From the NCBI RefSeq assembly GCF_001424345.1, contig NZ_LMPF01000022.1:413245-477244 (forward strand): 64,000 nt of DNA, written 5' to 3'. The translations under genes and the position numbers were made by a program. Within the stretch, counting starts at the first letter, position 1; every line of letters starts with the position of its first letter. The stretch comes from Burkholderia sp. Leaf177. GTDB taxonomy: Bacteria > Pseudomonadota > Gammaproteobacteria > Burkholderiales > Burkholderiaceae. Below, one piece after another: positions 42,864-52,139 of this stretch. A model generated the notes under the pieces. The model ran no database searches. It was not told the origin of the DNA and saw only the letters and a list, made by a program, of their open reading frames with translations.

Positions 42864-43973
42864 ATGTCCAGTCTCTTTTCCAGCGTCAAAGTCGGTTCGT
42901 ATGAATTTGCTCACCGCGTCGTGTTGGCGCCCCTCACCCGCATGCGCGCCGAAAGCGGCGCACGTCCCGGCCCGTTGATGGCTGAATACTACGCGCAACG
43001 TACCTCGCCCGGCGCGCTGCTGATCGGCGAAGCGACCATCGCCGCCGCGAACGGCAACGGATATCTCGGTGCGCCCGGTCTTTACGATGACAGCCAGATC
43101 GCCGGATGGAAGCTCGTCACCGATGCCGTGCACGCGCGCGGTGGCCGCATGTTCCTGCAGCTCTATCACGCGGGACGCCAGTCGAATGCGCAGTTGCAGC
43201 CGGATGGCGGCCGCCCGGTCGGCCCGTCCGAAATCGAACATGGCGGCGTGGCGTACACCGAATCCGGCTGGGTGCCGAACACGCCGAATCGCGCGCTCGA
43301 GACAGCGGAAATTGCAGGCATCGTAGAAAGTTTTCGTGATGCCGCGGCGCGCGGTGTAAAGGCCGGTTTCGATGGCGTCGAACTCCACGCAGCGAACGGT
43401 TATCTGTTCGACCAGTTCCTTCAGGACGGCAGCAACAAGCGCACCGACGAATACGGTGGTTCGATCGCCAACCGCGCGCGCCTGCTGCTCGACGCTACGC
43501 GCGCCGTGATCGGCGTGTGGGGCGCGGACAAGGTCGCGGTACGCATCGGTCCAAGCGGCGCATTCGGCGATATGTCGGACAGCAATCCCGAAGCCCTCTT
43601 CACCTATGTGACCGATGAACTCGACAAGCTCGGCATTGCCTATCTGCATCTGATTGAACCGCGCATCGTCGGCAATATCGAGGACGAAACGCGCGATCAA
43701 CGTCCGCTCGCTGCGCAGTCGCTGCGTCCGCATTTTCATGGACCGATCATCGCGGCAGGCGGTTTCGATGGCGACAGCGCCGATGCAATTCTCCAGGCCG
43801 GCGATGCGGATCTCGTCGCCTTCGGGCGGCATTTCATCGCGAATCCGGATTTGCCGGAACGGTTGCGCCAGCACCTTCCGTTGAACAAGTACGACCGCGA
43901 GACGTTCTTCGGCGGCACGGAAGCGGGCTATACCGACTATCCGTTTTATAGCCCGCAAGCAGTAGCGGCTTGA
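42864..43973 (+). CDS. Old Yellow Enzyme-family NADH:flavin oxidoreductase (alkene reductase)
   Basis: 369 aa from ATG 42864, with GGAG 8 nt before. TIM barrel with FMN motifs: APLTRMRAESGARPGPLMAE, LIGEATIAAANGNGYLGAPG, QLYHAGRQSN (His), GFDGVELHAANGYLFDQFLQ (active His-x2-Asn), GGSIANRARLL, ending VAFGRHFIANPDLP. This fits NemA/XenB-type enzymes reducing activated C=C or nitro groups. Divergent from the Gfo/Idh/MocA gene; an MFS transporter follows after 31 bp. All key residues are present. Confidence 0.92.
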   Translation: MSSLFSSVKVGSYEFAHRVVLAPLTRMRAESGARPGPLMAEYYAQRTSPGALLIGEATIAAANGNGYLGAPGLYDDSQIAGWKLVTDAVHARGGRMFLQLYHAGRQSNAQLQPDGGRPVGPSEIEHGGVAYTESGWVPNTPNRALETAEIAGIVESFRDAAARGVKAGFDGVELHAANGYLFDQFLQDGSNKRTDEYGGSIANRARLLLDATRAVIGVWGADKVAVRIGPSGAFGDMSDSNPEALFTYVTDELDKLGIAYLHLIEPRIVGNIEDETRDQRPLAAQSLRPHFHGPIIAAGGFDGDSADAILQAGDADLVAFGRHFIANPDLPERLRQHLPLNKYDRETFFGGTEAGYTDYPFYSPQAVAA

Positions 43974-44004
43974 TACCGTTTCTTTACTTGTTTCGGAGCT
44001 TCTC

Positions 44005-45225
44005 ATGAATGCCGATCAAACCGCGCCCGTTTGCGACGCCATGCCCCCCTCTTCCGCTCCACGCGCGCGTTCGTGGCTGGCGGTGCTTTCCATCGCGCTC
44101 GGTTCGTTCGCTTTCGTGACGACCGAATACATGCCGGTGGGCGTGCTGCCGAAGATTGCATCGGATCTCGCAGTGACGCCCGGCACCGCCGGTTTGATGA
44201 CGACAACCCCGGGCATCATCGCGGCGTTCGCAGCGCCGCTCTTGCTGCTCGCAGCGGGCCGTCTGAACCGGCGGCTGATTCTGCTTACGCTGTCGGTCGC
44301 GCTCGTCGCGTCGAATCTCATCAGCGCGTTCGCAACCAATTTAACCGTGATGCTCGCCGGGCGCGCGTTGCTTGGGCTCATTCTCGGCGGCTTCTGGACG
44401 GTGGCGCTCGGCGTGTCGGGCCAGATCGTTTCGGAGCGTGAAAACGCGCGGGCGAGCGCGGTTATCTTCATGGGGATCACGCTGGCAACAGTGATCGGCG
44501 TGCCGTTGGGGACGTTCATCGCTGAGATTACGTCGTGGCGCATATCGTTTTACGGGACGGCGGCGCTTGCGCTGGTCGCGCTGGTGTCGCAGGCTTTATT
44601 GTTGCCCGATTTGCCGCCACGCACGGCCGCGCGGGTGAAGGATTTCGCGCACATGCTTTCGCGTGGGACGGTGCTTCGCAGTCTATCGCTGGTGGCGCTG
44701 TTGTTCGGTGCGCATTTCAGCGCTTATACATATATCGCGCCATATCTCGAGGCAAACGCTGCGCTCGACGCCCGGTGGGTAACTGCATTGTTGCTGGGCT
44801 TCGGCGTCGTGGGGTTTCTTTCGAACTTCGTGGCTGCGCGGTTCGTAACGTCGCATCCGCGTGTTGCGTTGTTCGCGATGACCGTATTAGTAATGGCTTC
44901 GTTGCTGGCATTGCCCGTGGTCGCGCAGTGGCTGCCGGGCGTCGTAGCGGGCGTGTTCGCGTGGGGCGTTGCCTATGGCGCCATCCCACTCGCCCTGAGT
45001 GTGTGGATGCAGATGACATCGTCTGAACGGCCGGAAGCGGCATCGGCGTTGTTCGTGAGCGCCGTGCAGACGGCGATAGCCGCGGGATCGCTGGCAGGCG
45101 GTGTGGCGTTCGATCACGCAGGCGCGGTCGGTGCGATGCATTTGGGCGTTATGCTCGGTGTGGCGGGTCTTAGCGTGCTGGCGACATTTGCGAAGGGCCA
45201 GACGTTGGAGAAGTCTTTGCGTTGA
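44005..45225 (+). CDS. MFS transporter, DHA1-type exporter
   Basis: 406 aa, 12 membrane segments. AVLSIALGSFAFVTTEYMPV is typical for AraJ/NepI-like drug and metabolite exporters. Motif A is partly kept as LAAGRLNRRLILL, and motif C is present around GVPLGTFIAEITSWRISF. It probably exports a toxic electrophile related to the OYE substrate, though this is inferred from adjacency only. Confidence 0.85.
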   Translation: MNADQTAPVCDAMPPSSAPRARSWLAVLSIALGSFAFVTTEYMPVGVLPKIASDLAVTPGTAGLMTTTPGIIAAFAAPLLLLAAGRLNRRLILLTLSVALVASNLISAFATNLTVMLAGRALLGLILGGFWTVALGVSGQIVSERENARASAVIFMGITLATVIGVPLGTFIAEITSWRISFYGTAALALVALVSQALLLPDLPPRTAARVKDFAHMLSRGTVLRSLSLVALLFGAHFSAYTYIAPYLEANAALDARWVTALLLGFGVVGFLSNFVAARFVTSHPRVALFAMTVLVMASLLALPVVAQWLPGVVAGVFAWGVAYGAIPLALSVWMQMTSSERPEAASALFVSAVQTAIAAGSLAGGVAFDHAGAVGAMHLGVMLGVAGLSVLATFAKGQTLEKSLR

Positions 45226-45590
45226 CGCGAGCGGACGAACGCCGCGCTTAAGCTCGTCAGAATCGACGTTCCAGTGCGGAAACCGGCTATTGTCACGGCA
45301 CGGTTCTGGCCTCGCCTGCGACACCTCGCTTTTCGACCAATTGCAGTCGGCCGACTCACCGTGACGTAGCGGATGGCTTTCATAGTGGGCACGAACGTTG
45401 ATTTAGTCGCTTACGCTGCGGCAGACGTGTCCAAATTCGGGCAAAAAACTTGGAAGTCTAAAGTACTCACTCTCCAGGCGCATCTCAACGTCGCACAGCA
45501 GTATTATTCGTAGCCGTAAGCAGCGCGGTAATACGGGCAGGCCAATCGGCGAAATGCAATCGAATAGCTTGAGTTGCTGAAACGTTCGGC
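45226..45590. other. No gene recognised
   Basis: 365 bp between the MFS exporter and the TetR relic. No recognisable frame or repeat; no clear terminator after the MFS stop. Confidence 0.5.
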
Positions 45591-45845
45591 GTGAGCCACA
45601 AGGAGCGCGTGTATCGTAGCGTAATCGTAATCGTCCAGAGTTCACGACCCCAGTTTCACAAGCTCATCGCTAATGCTGGTGCGCGTCGAGCATTTTTTCT
45701 GCGCTATCTGCGCGCCGGCCGAGCTGACAAGACAGTCACTTCGACAGTATCCGCAGACGATTTTGTGCGCTTGCTGCTAAGTACGTTAATCGGGATGCGG
45801 GTACTGGCGCGGGAGCGACTTGAGCGCGTCCTACTGAAAGGCTAG
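45591..45845 (+). pseudogene. TetR-family regulator, C-terminal fragment
   Basis: 84 codons whose second half reads RRAFFLRYLRAGRADKTVTS, ADDFVRLLLSTLIGMRVLAR, ERLERVLLKG. This resembles the C-terminal ligand domain of TetR regulators (LLSxLxGxRVLAR). The helix-turn-helix is missing, so it cannot bind DNA. The start Met at 45591 is arbitrary. Confidence 0.6.
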
Positions 45846-46466
45846 TGCGGCCTCTGTACGCGCTGCTCGACAGTGTTGCACACTCTGCCACGCCAATCAC
45901 AACTGAAACCTAAGGCGGGCTGCGGTCACAATTAGCCGCTCCGACGCAACCTCAGCCAAAACGCTTTCCGACGGTCCGCCTGAGGCAGGAGACCGCGGTC
46001 GGTACGATTGAATTCGCACATCCCATCGCTGCGCCGCGGTTTTCCTTTATTTATTTGGAAACTTTTAAGCAACCAGTGCAGCCATTAATTCTTTGCTGCG
46101 CGCGCGCTCGACACACCTTCCGACAACACTAAACAGTCAAGGCCGACAACGCTGCGGTATCAACAGGACCGAAAGTCTACATCCGTGATCGCTGGTCGGT
46201 GGTGCGCAGGGGCGTGAGCTTAATAGCGACAAGCACCGAAGATTCCAGCAAGCTCCGCACGCGATGGGTCAGCTCTGGGTAGGATGAAATTTTGGTTGTT
46301 CGGCAAGCTGATCCTTACATTTTCAGTGATCACAATAAAAATTACGGACGTCTGTAACCGGTAGTTCACGCGCGGCGAATTAGTCAGTACAGGGCAGCTA
46401 TTCTTTTGTCTTGAATTTATCTAACCGCTGGCCCGACCGGCAAACTTAATCTAATTGGAGTTACAA
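45846..46466. other. Upstream region of the MxKDx gene, no gene recognised
   Basis: 621 bp without a credible frame. The right half is AT-rich and likely holds the promoter of the MxKDx gene; TTGGAG before 46467 is its ribosome site. No operator was recognised. Confidence 0.5.
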
Positions 46467-46730
46467 ATGAAAAAATTTGCTCTCGCAGCAATCGCAGCCG
46501 GCTTCCTCGCGTGCGGTGGCTCGGCATTCGCCCAAGCAAGCGGCGCGATGTCTAACGACGCCATGAGCCACGATTCGATGGCAAAGGATTCGATGGCAAA
46601 GGACTCCATGTCGAAGGACGGCATGAGTCATGACGCAATGAAGAAAGAAGGTACGACCAACGCCATGAAGCATGACGACAAAATGAAGGACGGGATGGCC
46701 CACGAAGCATCCGGCGCTATGTCTAAGTAA
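46467..46730 (+). CDS. Secreted methionine-rich MxKDx pentapeptide-repeat protein
   Basis: 87 aa. Signal peptide MKKFALAAIAAGFLACGGSA with cleavage near AFAQ. The mature ~64 residues are a run of five-residue units (MSHDS, MAKDS, MAKDS, MSKDG, MSHDA, MKKEG) with 11 Met, as in the MXKDX pentapeptide family. Probably unstructured and periplasmic. GGAG 7 nt before ATG 46467. Followed by a cytochrome b gene and a Tat-exported molybdoenzyme. In Azospira suillum a Met-rich periplasmic peptide (MrpX) beside a YedY/MsrP-type reductase soaks up hypochlorite; a similar sacrificial role is proposed here. Confidence 0.85.
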   Translation: MKKFALAAIAAGFLACGGSAFAQASGAMSNDAMSHDSMAKDSMAKDSMSKDGMSHDAMKKEGTTNAMKHDDKMKDGMAHEASGAMSK

Positions 46731-47105
46731 AGGCTGCAGAAAGGCCGTCCTCAATAAAACGGCGTGATTTTCGTAGCCTTCGCTGTCCCCGAGTCCGTCA
46801 TGCGCGCACCATTATCCCGTCCACTGCGCGCTTGTTGCGGTAGTTCAACGAGGCTGCGGCCAAGGCGAGCACATAAGCTGCACGAGACACGTCGGGTCTG
46901 CCTCAGCTCGCAGAGCTTGTCGTGTTGATAAGCGTCGAAAGAAGCAATGATTGGTTGCCGAGCGACAAGCGGTTGAGCTATATCGCTTGCAACCATAATG
47001 CGAAGACCGTCGTGACGCTCACAATGCACGCGGGCTACTAGGTCATCTTTGCATAGAAAGACGGGTTTGCCCTCTTAGATTTAAGCGCCACTTTCAGAAG
47101 CCCAC
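46731..47105. other. Gap with an unidentified C-terminal protein remnant
   Basis: On the minus strand around 46800-46920 one frame reads RAAYVLALAAASLNYRNKRA, VDGIMVRA, stop. This looks like the end of a real protein whose remainder is gone or shifted; I cannot name it. No other gene is visible here. Confidence 0.35.
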
Positions 47106-47720
47106 ATGAGCACGACGATTCAGCATCAACATAGTTCAATTTTACACGCTGTATGGGTGCGCTTGGCGCACTGGCTAAACGCGCTAGCCGTTGTGCTCAT
47201 GCTGATGTCGGGATGGCGAATCTATAACGCTTCGCCGGTTTTCAAGGGTTTCATAATTCCCAATAGCGTTACGCTTGGTGGATGGTTGGGCGGTGCCTTG
47301 CAATGGCATTTTGCAGCGATGTGGCTGTTGTTCTTTAACGGCCTGTTCTACCTCGGTATGAACATCGCCACGGGCCGTATCAAAACAAAATTCTTTCCGC
47401 TGTCACCGCTCGCAGTCTTGCACGATCTCGGCAAGGCATTAAAAGGGCATTTGTCGCACGCCGACCCAAGCAAGTACAACGCCGTGCAAAAAATTGCTTA
47501 TTTATTTGTCATGCTTGATATCACTGTGCTCATCTTGTCGGGGCTTGCGATCTGGAAATCCGTGCAGTTTCCGATCCTCCGTGACCTGTTCGGCGGCTAT
47601 GACTTTGCACGGGTCGTGCACTTCAGCGCAATGTCGCTGATCGCAGCATTTATTGTTGTGCATCTGGTTATGGTCACCCTCGTGCCACGCTCGCTGCTGA
47701 CAATGATCCGCGGCCGATAA
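47106..47720 (+). CDS. Cytochrome b-type (b561-like) membrane subunit
   Basis: 204 aa, four main membrane segments. His residues suited to heme b are in VRLAHWLNALAVVL, LQWHFAAMWLL, VVHFSAMSLIAAF and FIVVHLVMVTL. The fold matches the Ni/Fe-hydrogenase/thiosulfate reductase cytochrome b group, which passes electrons from quinol to a periplasmic partner. The partner is almost surely the molybdoenzyme 20 bp downstream. This serves the role of MsrQ/YedZ but is a different family. Confidence 0.85.
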   Translation: MSTTIQHQHSSILHAVWVRLAHWLNALAVVLMLMSGWRIYNASPVFKGFIIPNSVTLGGWLGGALQWHFAAMWLLFFNGLFYLGMNIATGRIKTKFFPLSPLAVLHDLGKALKGHLSHADPSKYNAVQKIAYLFVMLDITVLILSGLAIWKSVQFPILRDLFGGYDFARVVHFSAMSLIAAFIVVHLVMVTLVPRSLLTMIRGR

Positions 47721-47740
47721 TTCTCAAGGGAATCACTCGC

Positions 47741-48526
47741 ATGAACCCGCTCAAACCTATTAAGAAGCCACGTCTGAACATCGATCGTGAGTCGCTGATC
47801 ATCGACGTGCGTCGTCAACTCGACAAGCCGTCACGTCGCTTGTTTGGCCAGCGCATATTGACGCTAGGCGGCCTTGCCATGATGACTGGCTGCACGCTGG
47901 TCGATGATAAATCTGTCGATACATTCCTTACTCGCATATCGCACATGAATGACACCGTGCAAGGATGGCTCTTCGATCCGAATCGGCTCGCTCCTACCTA
48001 CACGGAAGCGCAGATCACCCGGCCGTTCCCCTTCAACGCGTTTTACGGCGTCGATCAAGCGCCCGAAGTGGACGGCGGAAGTTTCCGCTTAAAAATAAGC
48101 GGACTGGTGCAGAACAAGAACGTGTGGACCTTGCAGGATCTCAATGCGCTGCCGAAGGCTGAGCAAATAACGCGGCATATCTGCGTAGAGGGATGGAGCG
48201 CGATCGGGCGCTGGGGCGGCACGCCATTCTCCGAATTGTTGAAGCGCATCGGCGCCGATACATCGGCAAAATATGTGGGCTTCAAATGCGCCGACGACTA
48301 CTACGAAAGCATCGATATGCCCACGGCCTTGCACCCTCAGACATTGCTGACCTTCACTTATGACGGTCAGCTTTTGCCAGCCAAGTACGGTTATCCGATG
48401 AAGCTCAGGATGCCGACAAAACTAGGTTACAAGAATCCGAAGCACATCATGGAAATCTTCGTGACAAACACGTTTCCAGGCGGCTACTGGGTCGACCAAG
48501 GTTATAACTGGTTCGGCGGGTCCTGA
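47741..48526 (+). CDS. Tat-exported molybdopterin oxidoreductase (sulfite oxidase/MsrP fold)
   Basis: 261 aa. Twin-arginine motif SRRLFGQ (residues 31-37) precedes a hydrophobic stretch ending MMTGC, so it may be exported by Tat and perhaps lipidated at Cys51. The Mo ligand is Cys148 in RHICVEGWSAIGRWGG, as in the sulfite-oxidase superfamily. The dimerisation domain seems absent, as in YedY/MsrP. With the cytochrome b it forms a periplasmic redox pair. Repair of methionine sulfoxide in the adjacent Met-rich protein is a plausible task; sulfite or other S/N-oxide chemistry is the alternative. Confidence 0.82.
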   Translation: MNPLKPIKKPRLNIDRESLIIDVRRQLDKPSRRLFGQRILTLGGLAMMTGCTLVDDKSVDTFLTRISHMNDTVQGWLFDPNRLAPTYTEAQITRPFPFNAFYGVDQAPEVDGGSFRLKISGLVQNKNVWTLQDLNALPKAEQITRHICVEGWSAIGRWGGTPFSELLKRIGADTSAKYVGFKCADDYYESIDMPTALHPQTLLTFTYDGQLLPAKYGYPMKLRMPTKLGYKNPKHIMEIFVTNTFPGGYWVDQGYNWFGGS

Positions 48527-48637
48527 GTCATATAACAGCACAGGCCGAGCTACCTCAGTGGAGAAAGATTGGGCGTGTTCCAGGTTACGAGACGCCATTC
48601 ACTCATAGTGGCCTTGGCGGCAACGAAGGCATCGATC

Positions 48638-49039
48638 ATGTCAAGCGAATGGACGCACCGCCTGAAGATCTTTCTCCAGCGCTTCTGCCAACCAACTACC
48701 GCGTGTATGACGTGTATGTCTGGAAGCTGGGGTATTATTCTCAGCCCTATCCACTGGACGATCGCCATCCACACCGGCCTACTTACCGGACTGCTGGCGA
48801 TATTCCTGACGTTCACGCCTGCAAGTAAAATACTTTACCATCGATATGGTAACGCGCTGATCGTAGGATTATTGACGACAGCGGGCGACGCTTACTCGCA
48901 TATGGGTCACTACCATATCGCCGCGGCGGAGCATATTATCACGGGCATGATTTCCGGCATCCTAACCTTGGGGATGTCTTATCTGTTCGAGGACAGAGCG
49001 CGTCGTCTTCGTGCGGCATGGACGCGAGCGCTAGTATGA
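48638..49039 (+). CDS. Hypothetical membrane protein
   Basis: 133 aa from ATG 48638 (MSSEWTHRLKIFLQRF); other in-frame starts exist upstream to 48569. It has about three hydrophobic segments: WTIAIHTGLLTGLLAIFLTF, ALIVGLLTTAGDAYSH, and AAEHIITGMISGILTLGMSY. His residues (SHMGHYHIAAAEH) lie close to membrane ends. It ends with a basic tail. No known family. It follows the molybdoenzyme by 111 bp, so an accessory role is possible. Confidence 0.5.
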   Translation: MSSEWTHRLKIFLQRFCQPTTACMTCMSGSWGIILSPIHWTIAIHTGLLTGLLAIFLTFTPASKILYHRYGNALIVGLLTTAGDAYSHMGHYHIAAAEHIITGMISGILTLGMSYLFEDRARRLRAAWTRALV

Positions 49040-49753
49040 AGAAAGCCCTGCCCAATTGTCGATTGTTTCCAACGCGAAATTCGCCGTCGAAGTAAGTCGA
49101 GTGAGCCATCTGGCCACATCGTCACCAGAGGCGCACGCCAAGACCAACTGTCACCTACACAGCTATAAAGCGAAGTTTGGAAACCCTTCGTCCTGAGCGA
49201 GAAGTTTTTGTAATCGATGCTTAGCCTTCTCCATACGATGCATTGGCAATGACGATAGCTGGTCGTCATGAAGCAGAAGCAGAGCCGCAATAGAGAGCGC
49301 GTCCGCATCGGAGATGCGTCCACATTTCGCTATCCGCTGCGCGGACAATGCTTTATTTCAGTGCTTTCTTGCGCTTGGCGTTGGTCGGTCTGGCCACTTT
49401 GGTCCCGTTGAGATACCTCTGCTTCTGGACTACATCTTCAGTGTCTTTAAGCCCTTTTTAATGATTGAGGGGATGTGGGGGGTTTTCCCGAGGGTTGAAA
49501 AGACGTCTACAGCCTCTCATTCCTCGGAACAATGTTACGCTCGGTTATGGTGCAGTGCGTACGTAGGTCCAGTCGGCTCGCTTAATTAGCATGGCAAATG
49601 GCGTAGCGGAAGCGAACAAGCCCATTTTTTGGACTCTAAGTCCGAACTCCGTGGCCATCAGCCATCGCGATCAGAATTTGCCGAGGAAATTCGCAAAACG
49701 CAGATTTGATGCTAAAATCGATGCATGAAAGCATCAATCAGGGGTTAAAAGCA
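49040..49753. other. No certain gene; one possible small leftward frame
   Basis: 714 bp. A leftward frame at 49163-49348 (61 codons, SDADALSIAALLLLHDDQL, HRMEKAKHRLQKLLAQDEG) is helix-like and could be a small protein, but lacks a recognised family. The text CCAGAGGCGCACGCC near 49128-49142 matches the upstream part of the repeat at 50.87 kb. Confidence 0.4.
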
Positions 49754-49960
49754 ATGAGGACCACTGTCACGATCGATGACGCTCTCTATCAAGAGGCATT
49801 GGAACTTGCCGATCCTGGGACCGAAAAAGCGGACTTATTCCGAGTCGCGATGCAGACATTTGTCCGTATCCAAGCTGCAAAGCGTCTTGCTACGCTTGGC
49901 GGTACGATCCCACAGATGCGCGAGATCCCTCGACGTCGCTTGGAAACGGACACACCGTGA
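49754..49960 (+). CDS. vapB: VapB-type antitoxin
   Basis: 68 aa: MRTTVTIDDALYQEALELAD starts a ribbon-helix-helix fold typical of type II VapB antitoxins, and the basic tail REIPRRRLETDTP would wrap the toxin. ATG 49754 fits the family start; an upstream in-frame ATG at 49706 is unlikely. Its stop overlaps the vapC start (GTGA), the usual coupling. It looks intact. Confidence 0.88.
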   Translation: MRTTVTIDDALYQEALELADPGTEKADLFRVAMQTFVRIQAAKRLATLGGTIPQMREIPRRRLETDTP

Positions 49961-50337
49961 ACGTGTTGGTCGACACCTCGGTGTGGGTTGACCATTTTCG
50001 GCAGCGCAATGAGACGCTCGCTTACTTGCTTAGCACGGATCAAGCGCTTACCCATCCGCTGATTCTCTTTGAGCTGGCGTGCGGAACCCCGCCCGCACCA
50101 CGAGCACGGTCCCTCCACGATATCGGGCTGCTTCGTCAGGTTGTTCAAGCGACATGGAGCGAGGCCATGCGTTTCATTGAAACGGAGCGGTTGTATGGCC
50201 AAGGATGCGGCGCTGTTGACTTGATGCTGCTCGCCTCGACGTTAATGACTCCAAGTGCCGAGATCTGGACGCTGGACAACCGACTTGCCACGCTCGCCCG
50301 CAAATTTGGCGTTCTCTATCCTCGCGACGCGCATTAA
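49957..50337 (+). CDS. vapC: VapC-type PIN-domain toxin
   Basis: 126 aa from GTG 49957. PIN ribonuclease with the acidic residues: VLVDTSVWVDHFR (Asp), LILFELACG (Glu), GCGAVDLMLLAS (Asp) and IWTLDNRLATLA (Asp). By family, VapC cuts tRNA or rRNA when free of VapB. Both genes are complete, so this pair probably works and helps maintain the replicon, in contrast to the dead parDE. Confidence 0.9.
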   Translation: MNVLVDTSVWVDHFRQRNETLAYLLSTDQALTHPLILFELACGTPPAPRARSLHDIGLLRQVVQATWSEAMRFIETERLYGQGCGAVDLMLLASTLMTPSAEIWTLDNRLATLARKFGVLYPRDAH

Positions 50338-50945
50338 ATTTGCGTTTGCTCATCGAGATCGGTGAAGCGTCGACTTCAAGATATTGGATCACAGCAGCAA
50401 TCGCAAGAACCACCAAGGCGGCTTATTTCGAACATATTGCCCTGTGCTTACAGCACAGTCGATGATTTCCGCCGATGCCACGGGCTTTGAAGCGATAAGT
50501 CCCCGTGTTCATTGTTGCGCCCAAGGCGTGGAGACAGGCTCCGCGCCCATATCCCGCGTGTTCCTTAATCGTGTGCGGGTGGGATACTGTTGCTCCACCG
50601 GTGGATATTCACAGGTCTGTATTTAGCAGACACGTACGAATTGCACCCTCCATCTTTGACTTGATACTTGTTAAATGAAACGTCAATCCATCGCGATTGG
50701 AGTAATTTGAAACAACGGACATGTATCTCTGTCCGTAATCTTTATTTGTTGGCTAGCCCCGATAGTAGGTTGACGATCTGCAGTCATACCCGCATCAATC
50801 GCTTGTCCCAAAATAATCGTCCATCACGCCAACGTTCTCGCGAAGCAGTGTTTCACGTCATCGGTGCCAGAGGCGCACGCCGATACGAAACCAGAAACTC
50901 ATACTTTCAAGCTACTTTGAGCAGCAGCCGGCGAGATGAACGGAT
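50338..50945. other. No gene recognised; upstream part of a duplicated segment
   Basis: 608 bp after vapC. From about 50838 the sequence begins to match the region at 58774 (CGCAGTGTTTCAC, GAGGCGCACGCC), with gaps. Frames here cross the repeat and are not supported as genes. Confidence 0.5.
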
Positions 50946-51105
50946 GATTTGTATCTGATCGTGATCGATTTTGAAACGGCGCATTTCGCTGCCGTGGCTA
51001 TGCGTGTCGCCAATTAGCCACTACCATCAACACGTCCTTTGCAGTGGCTTTCTCTTACCGGCCTCATGCTCGCCCGCCGGTTTCATCGCGGGCTTTTTTA
51101 CGTTT
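50946..51105 (+). ncRNA. Candidate small RNA element, copy A
   Basis: 160-nt stretch with a nearly identical colinear copy at 58887-59046 (about 144 of 160 bases agree by eye, no gaps). It contains a 7-bp stem AGCCACT/AGTGGCT (51016-51022 / 51043-51049) and ends in an intrinsic terminator. Both stems are unchanged between copies; part of the changes fall in loops. No ORF is conserved. It looks like a small RNA with its terminator; a duplicated gene end is the alternative. Confidence 0.5.
51072..51099 (+). terminator. Intrinsic terminator of copy A
   Basis: GCCCGC (51072-51077) pairs with GCGGGC (51088-51093), followed by six T. Same design as 59013-59040. Confidence 0.78.
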
Positions 51106-51173
51106 AGAGTTTCTCCTTAGGACAGATCTGTTTTCGTCGTGTTACGTACAGATCATGCCTACCGGAGAAACGT

Positions 51174-51335
51174 ATGCCTACGCGGACATTCGAGAACCTG
51201 CCAGCGGCCGAGCAAGATGATTTTTTTGCGATACGTGATAGGGCGGATCTCGATCCAAAAACCTCAGCGCCTCGTTCACTGAAAAATAGCCGGTACAGCG
51301 AAGTTCGCACTTGCAGGCGTTCGGAAGTCGTTTAA
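51174..51335 (+). CDS. Small ORF with good ribosome site, possibly a regulator remnant
   Basis: 53 aa: MPTRTFENLPAAEQDDFFAI, RDRADLDPKTSAPRSLKN and so on. GGAG lies 7 nt before the ATG. The opening resembles the first residues of some TetR regulators (TRTFENLP), but the helix-turn-helix does not follow. It may be a truncated regulator start or a real small protein. Confidence 0.35.
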   Translation: MPTRTFENLPAAEQDDFFAIRDRADLDPKTSAPRSLKNSRYSEVRTCRRSEVV

Positions 51336-51574
51336 TTAACAAGCATCGCGTGTGTACGAAGACGGCAAAGCGTTGCCATGGACAAAGCCTCAAGAGGACG
51401 TTTGCGTACGCGCGTTCGGCGCGACCAAGTCGAACTAGGCTCGAGTCTCGCAGATCCCATCACGCGGTTACCTAACGTGCACGGCAAGAATTGCCGCTCT
51501 CTGCGCAACGACGTTTGTCGGTCTGAGCGCAGGCAGCGCAGGCGTGTGCGAAAAAAGATCGTCGCCAGGCCCAT

Positions 51575-51835
51575 GGCCCTTTACCGAGCGCCAGTACGCC
51601 TAAAAGCGATTGACGCCCGAATATCCGAGGCAGCAATAAAAACATTAACGTTGGCTCCTTGCGGCCAATCTTGCAGCTGAGATTTCCGAATAGGAGGCCA
51701 TCTAACCAACGCACTCCGAAAATCGCCAGAATTAATAATGAAGCAGTGTGCAAAGTGACATCAAACGACCTCGCTATGTCCGCAAGTACGAATGTAATAA
51801 AGAGAAAGTCGACGGCGTCAAATGCCCATAGGCAC
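51575..51835 (-). pseudogene. MFS transporter, N-terminal fragment
   Basis: Leftward frame reading FDAVDFLFITFVLADIARSF, LILAIFGVRWLDGLLFGNLS and CKIGRKEPTLMF, i.e. the first two helices and the loop signature of MFS carriers of the GWMLDAFDFF type. It degrades after GRKEPTLMFLLL. No start codon fits. Divergent from the LysR relic. Confidence 0.62.
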
Positions 51836-51854
51836 CACGTTCACGGAAGCGGCG

Positions 51855-52139
51855 CTAAGGCGCAGGTTTGATATCGCCATACGAAGGGAGGTACCAGGCA
51901 GTGGCCAGTATCAGACGTGGCCACCTTTCCGGGAGTCAAACACGGTCATTGCGAGTCCCGCGCTGATTTTGCGATCGGGCGTCAAGACCGTTGAACAATT
52001 GAGTAACGAAACCTGGTTGACAAGCGAAACCCGTCCGGGCGACTGGGAAGCATGGGTCAAGGCAACGGGGATGCCCCACGCTTCGAGCCAATCGTACGTT
52101 ACGGTTCGATCATTTTTTTGTGACTTTGCAAGCCGATGA
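51855..52139 (+). pseudogene. LysR-family regulator, C-terminal fragment (GcvA-like)
   Basis: Reads RRRFDIAIRREVPGSGQYQT, VIASPALILRSGVKTVEQLS, TSETRPGDWEAWVKATGMPH and ASSQSYVTV before shifting out of frame. This is the effector domain of GcvA-like LysR proteins. The HTH half is missing. With the MFS piece it looks like the ruin of a divergent transporter-regulator pair. Confidence 0.68.

Noticed and set aside
42582-44006. N-terminal extension giving an 845-codon leftward frame with the Gfo/Idh/MocA gene
   Set aside because: The extra part is antisense to the Old Yellow Enzyme gene, and a good ribosome site precedes 42581.
50668-50958. 96-codon frame overlapping the start of the duplicated noncoding element
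   Set aside because: The frame is not conserved in the second copy of the element and has no ribosome site.
45591-51335. One TetR gene split between 51174 (N-terminal-like) and 45591 (C-terminal)
   Set aside because: The 51174 frame resembles a TetR start for only a few residues, and the pieces are 5.5 kb apart in the wrong order; no evidence they belong together.
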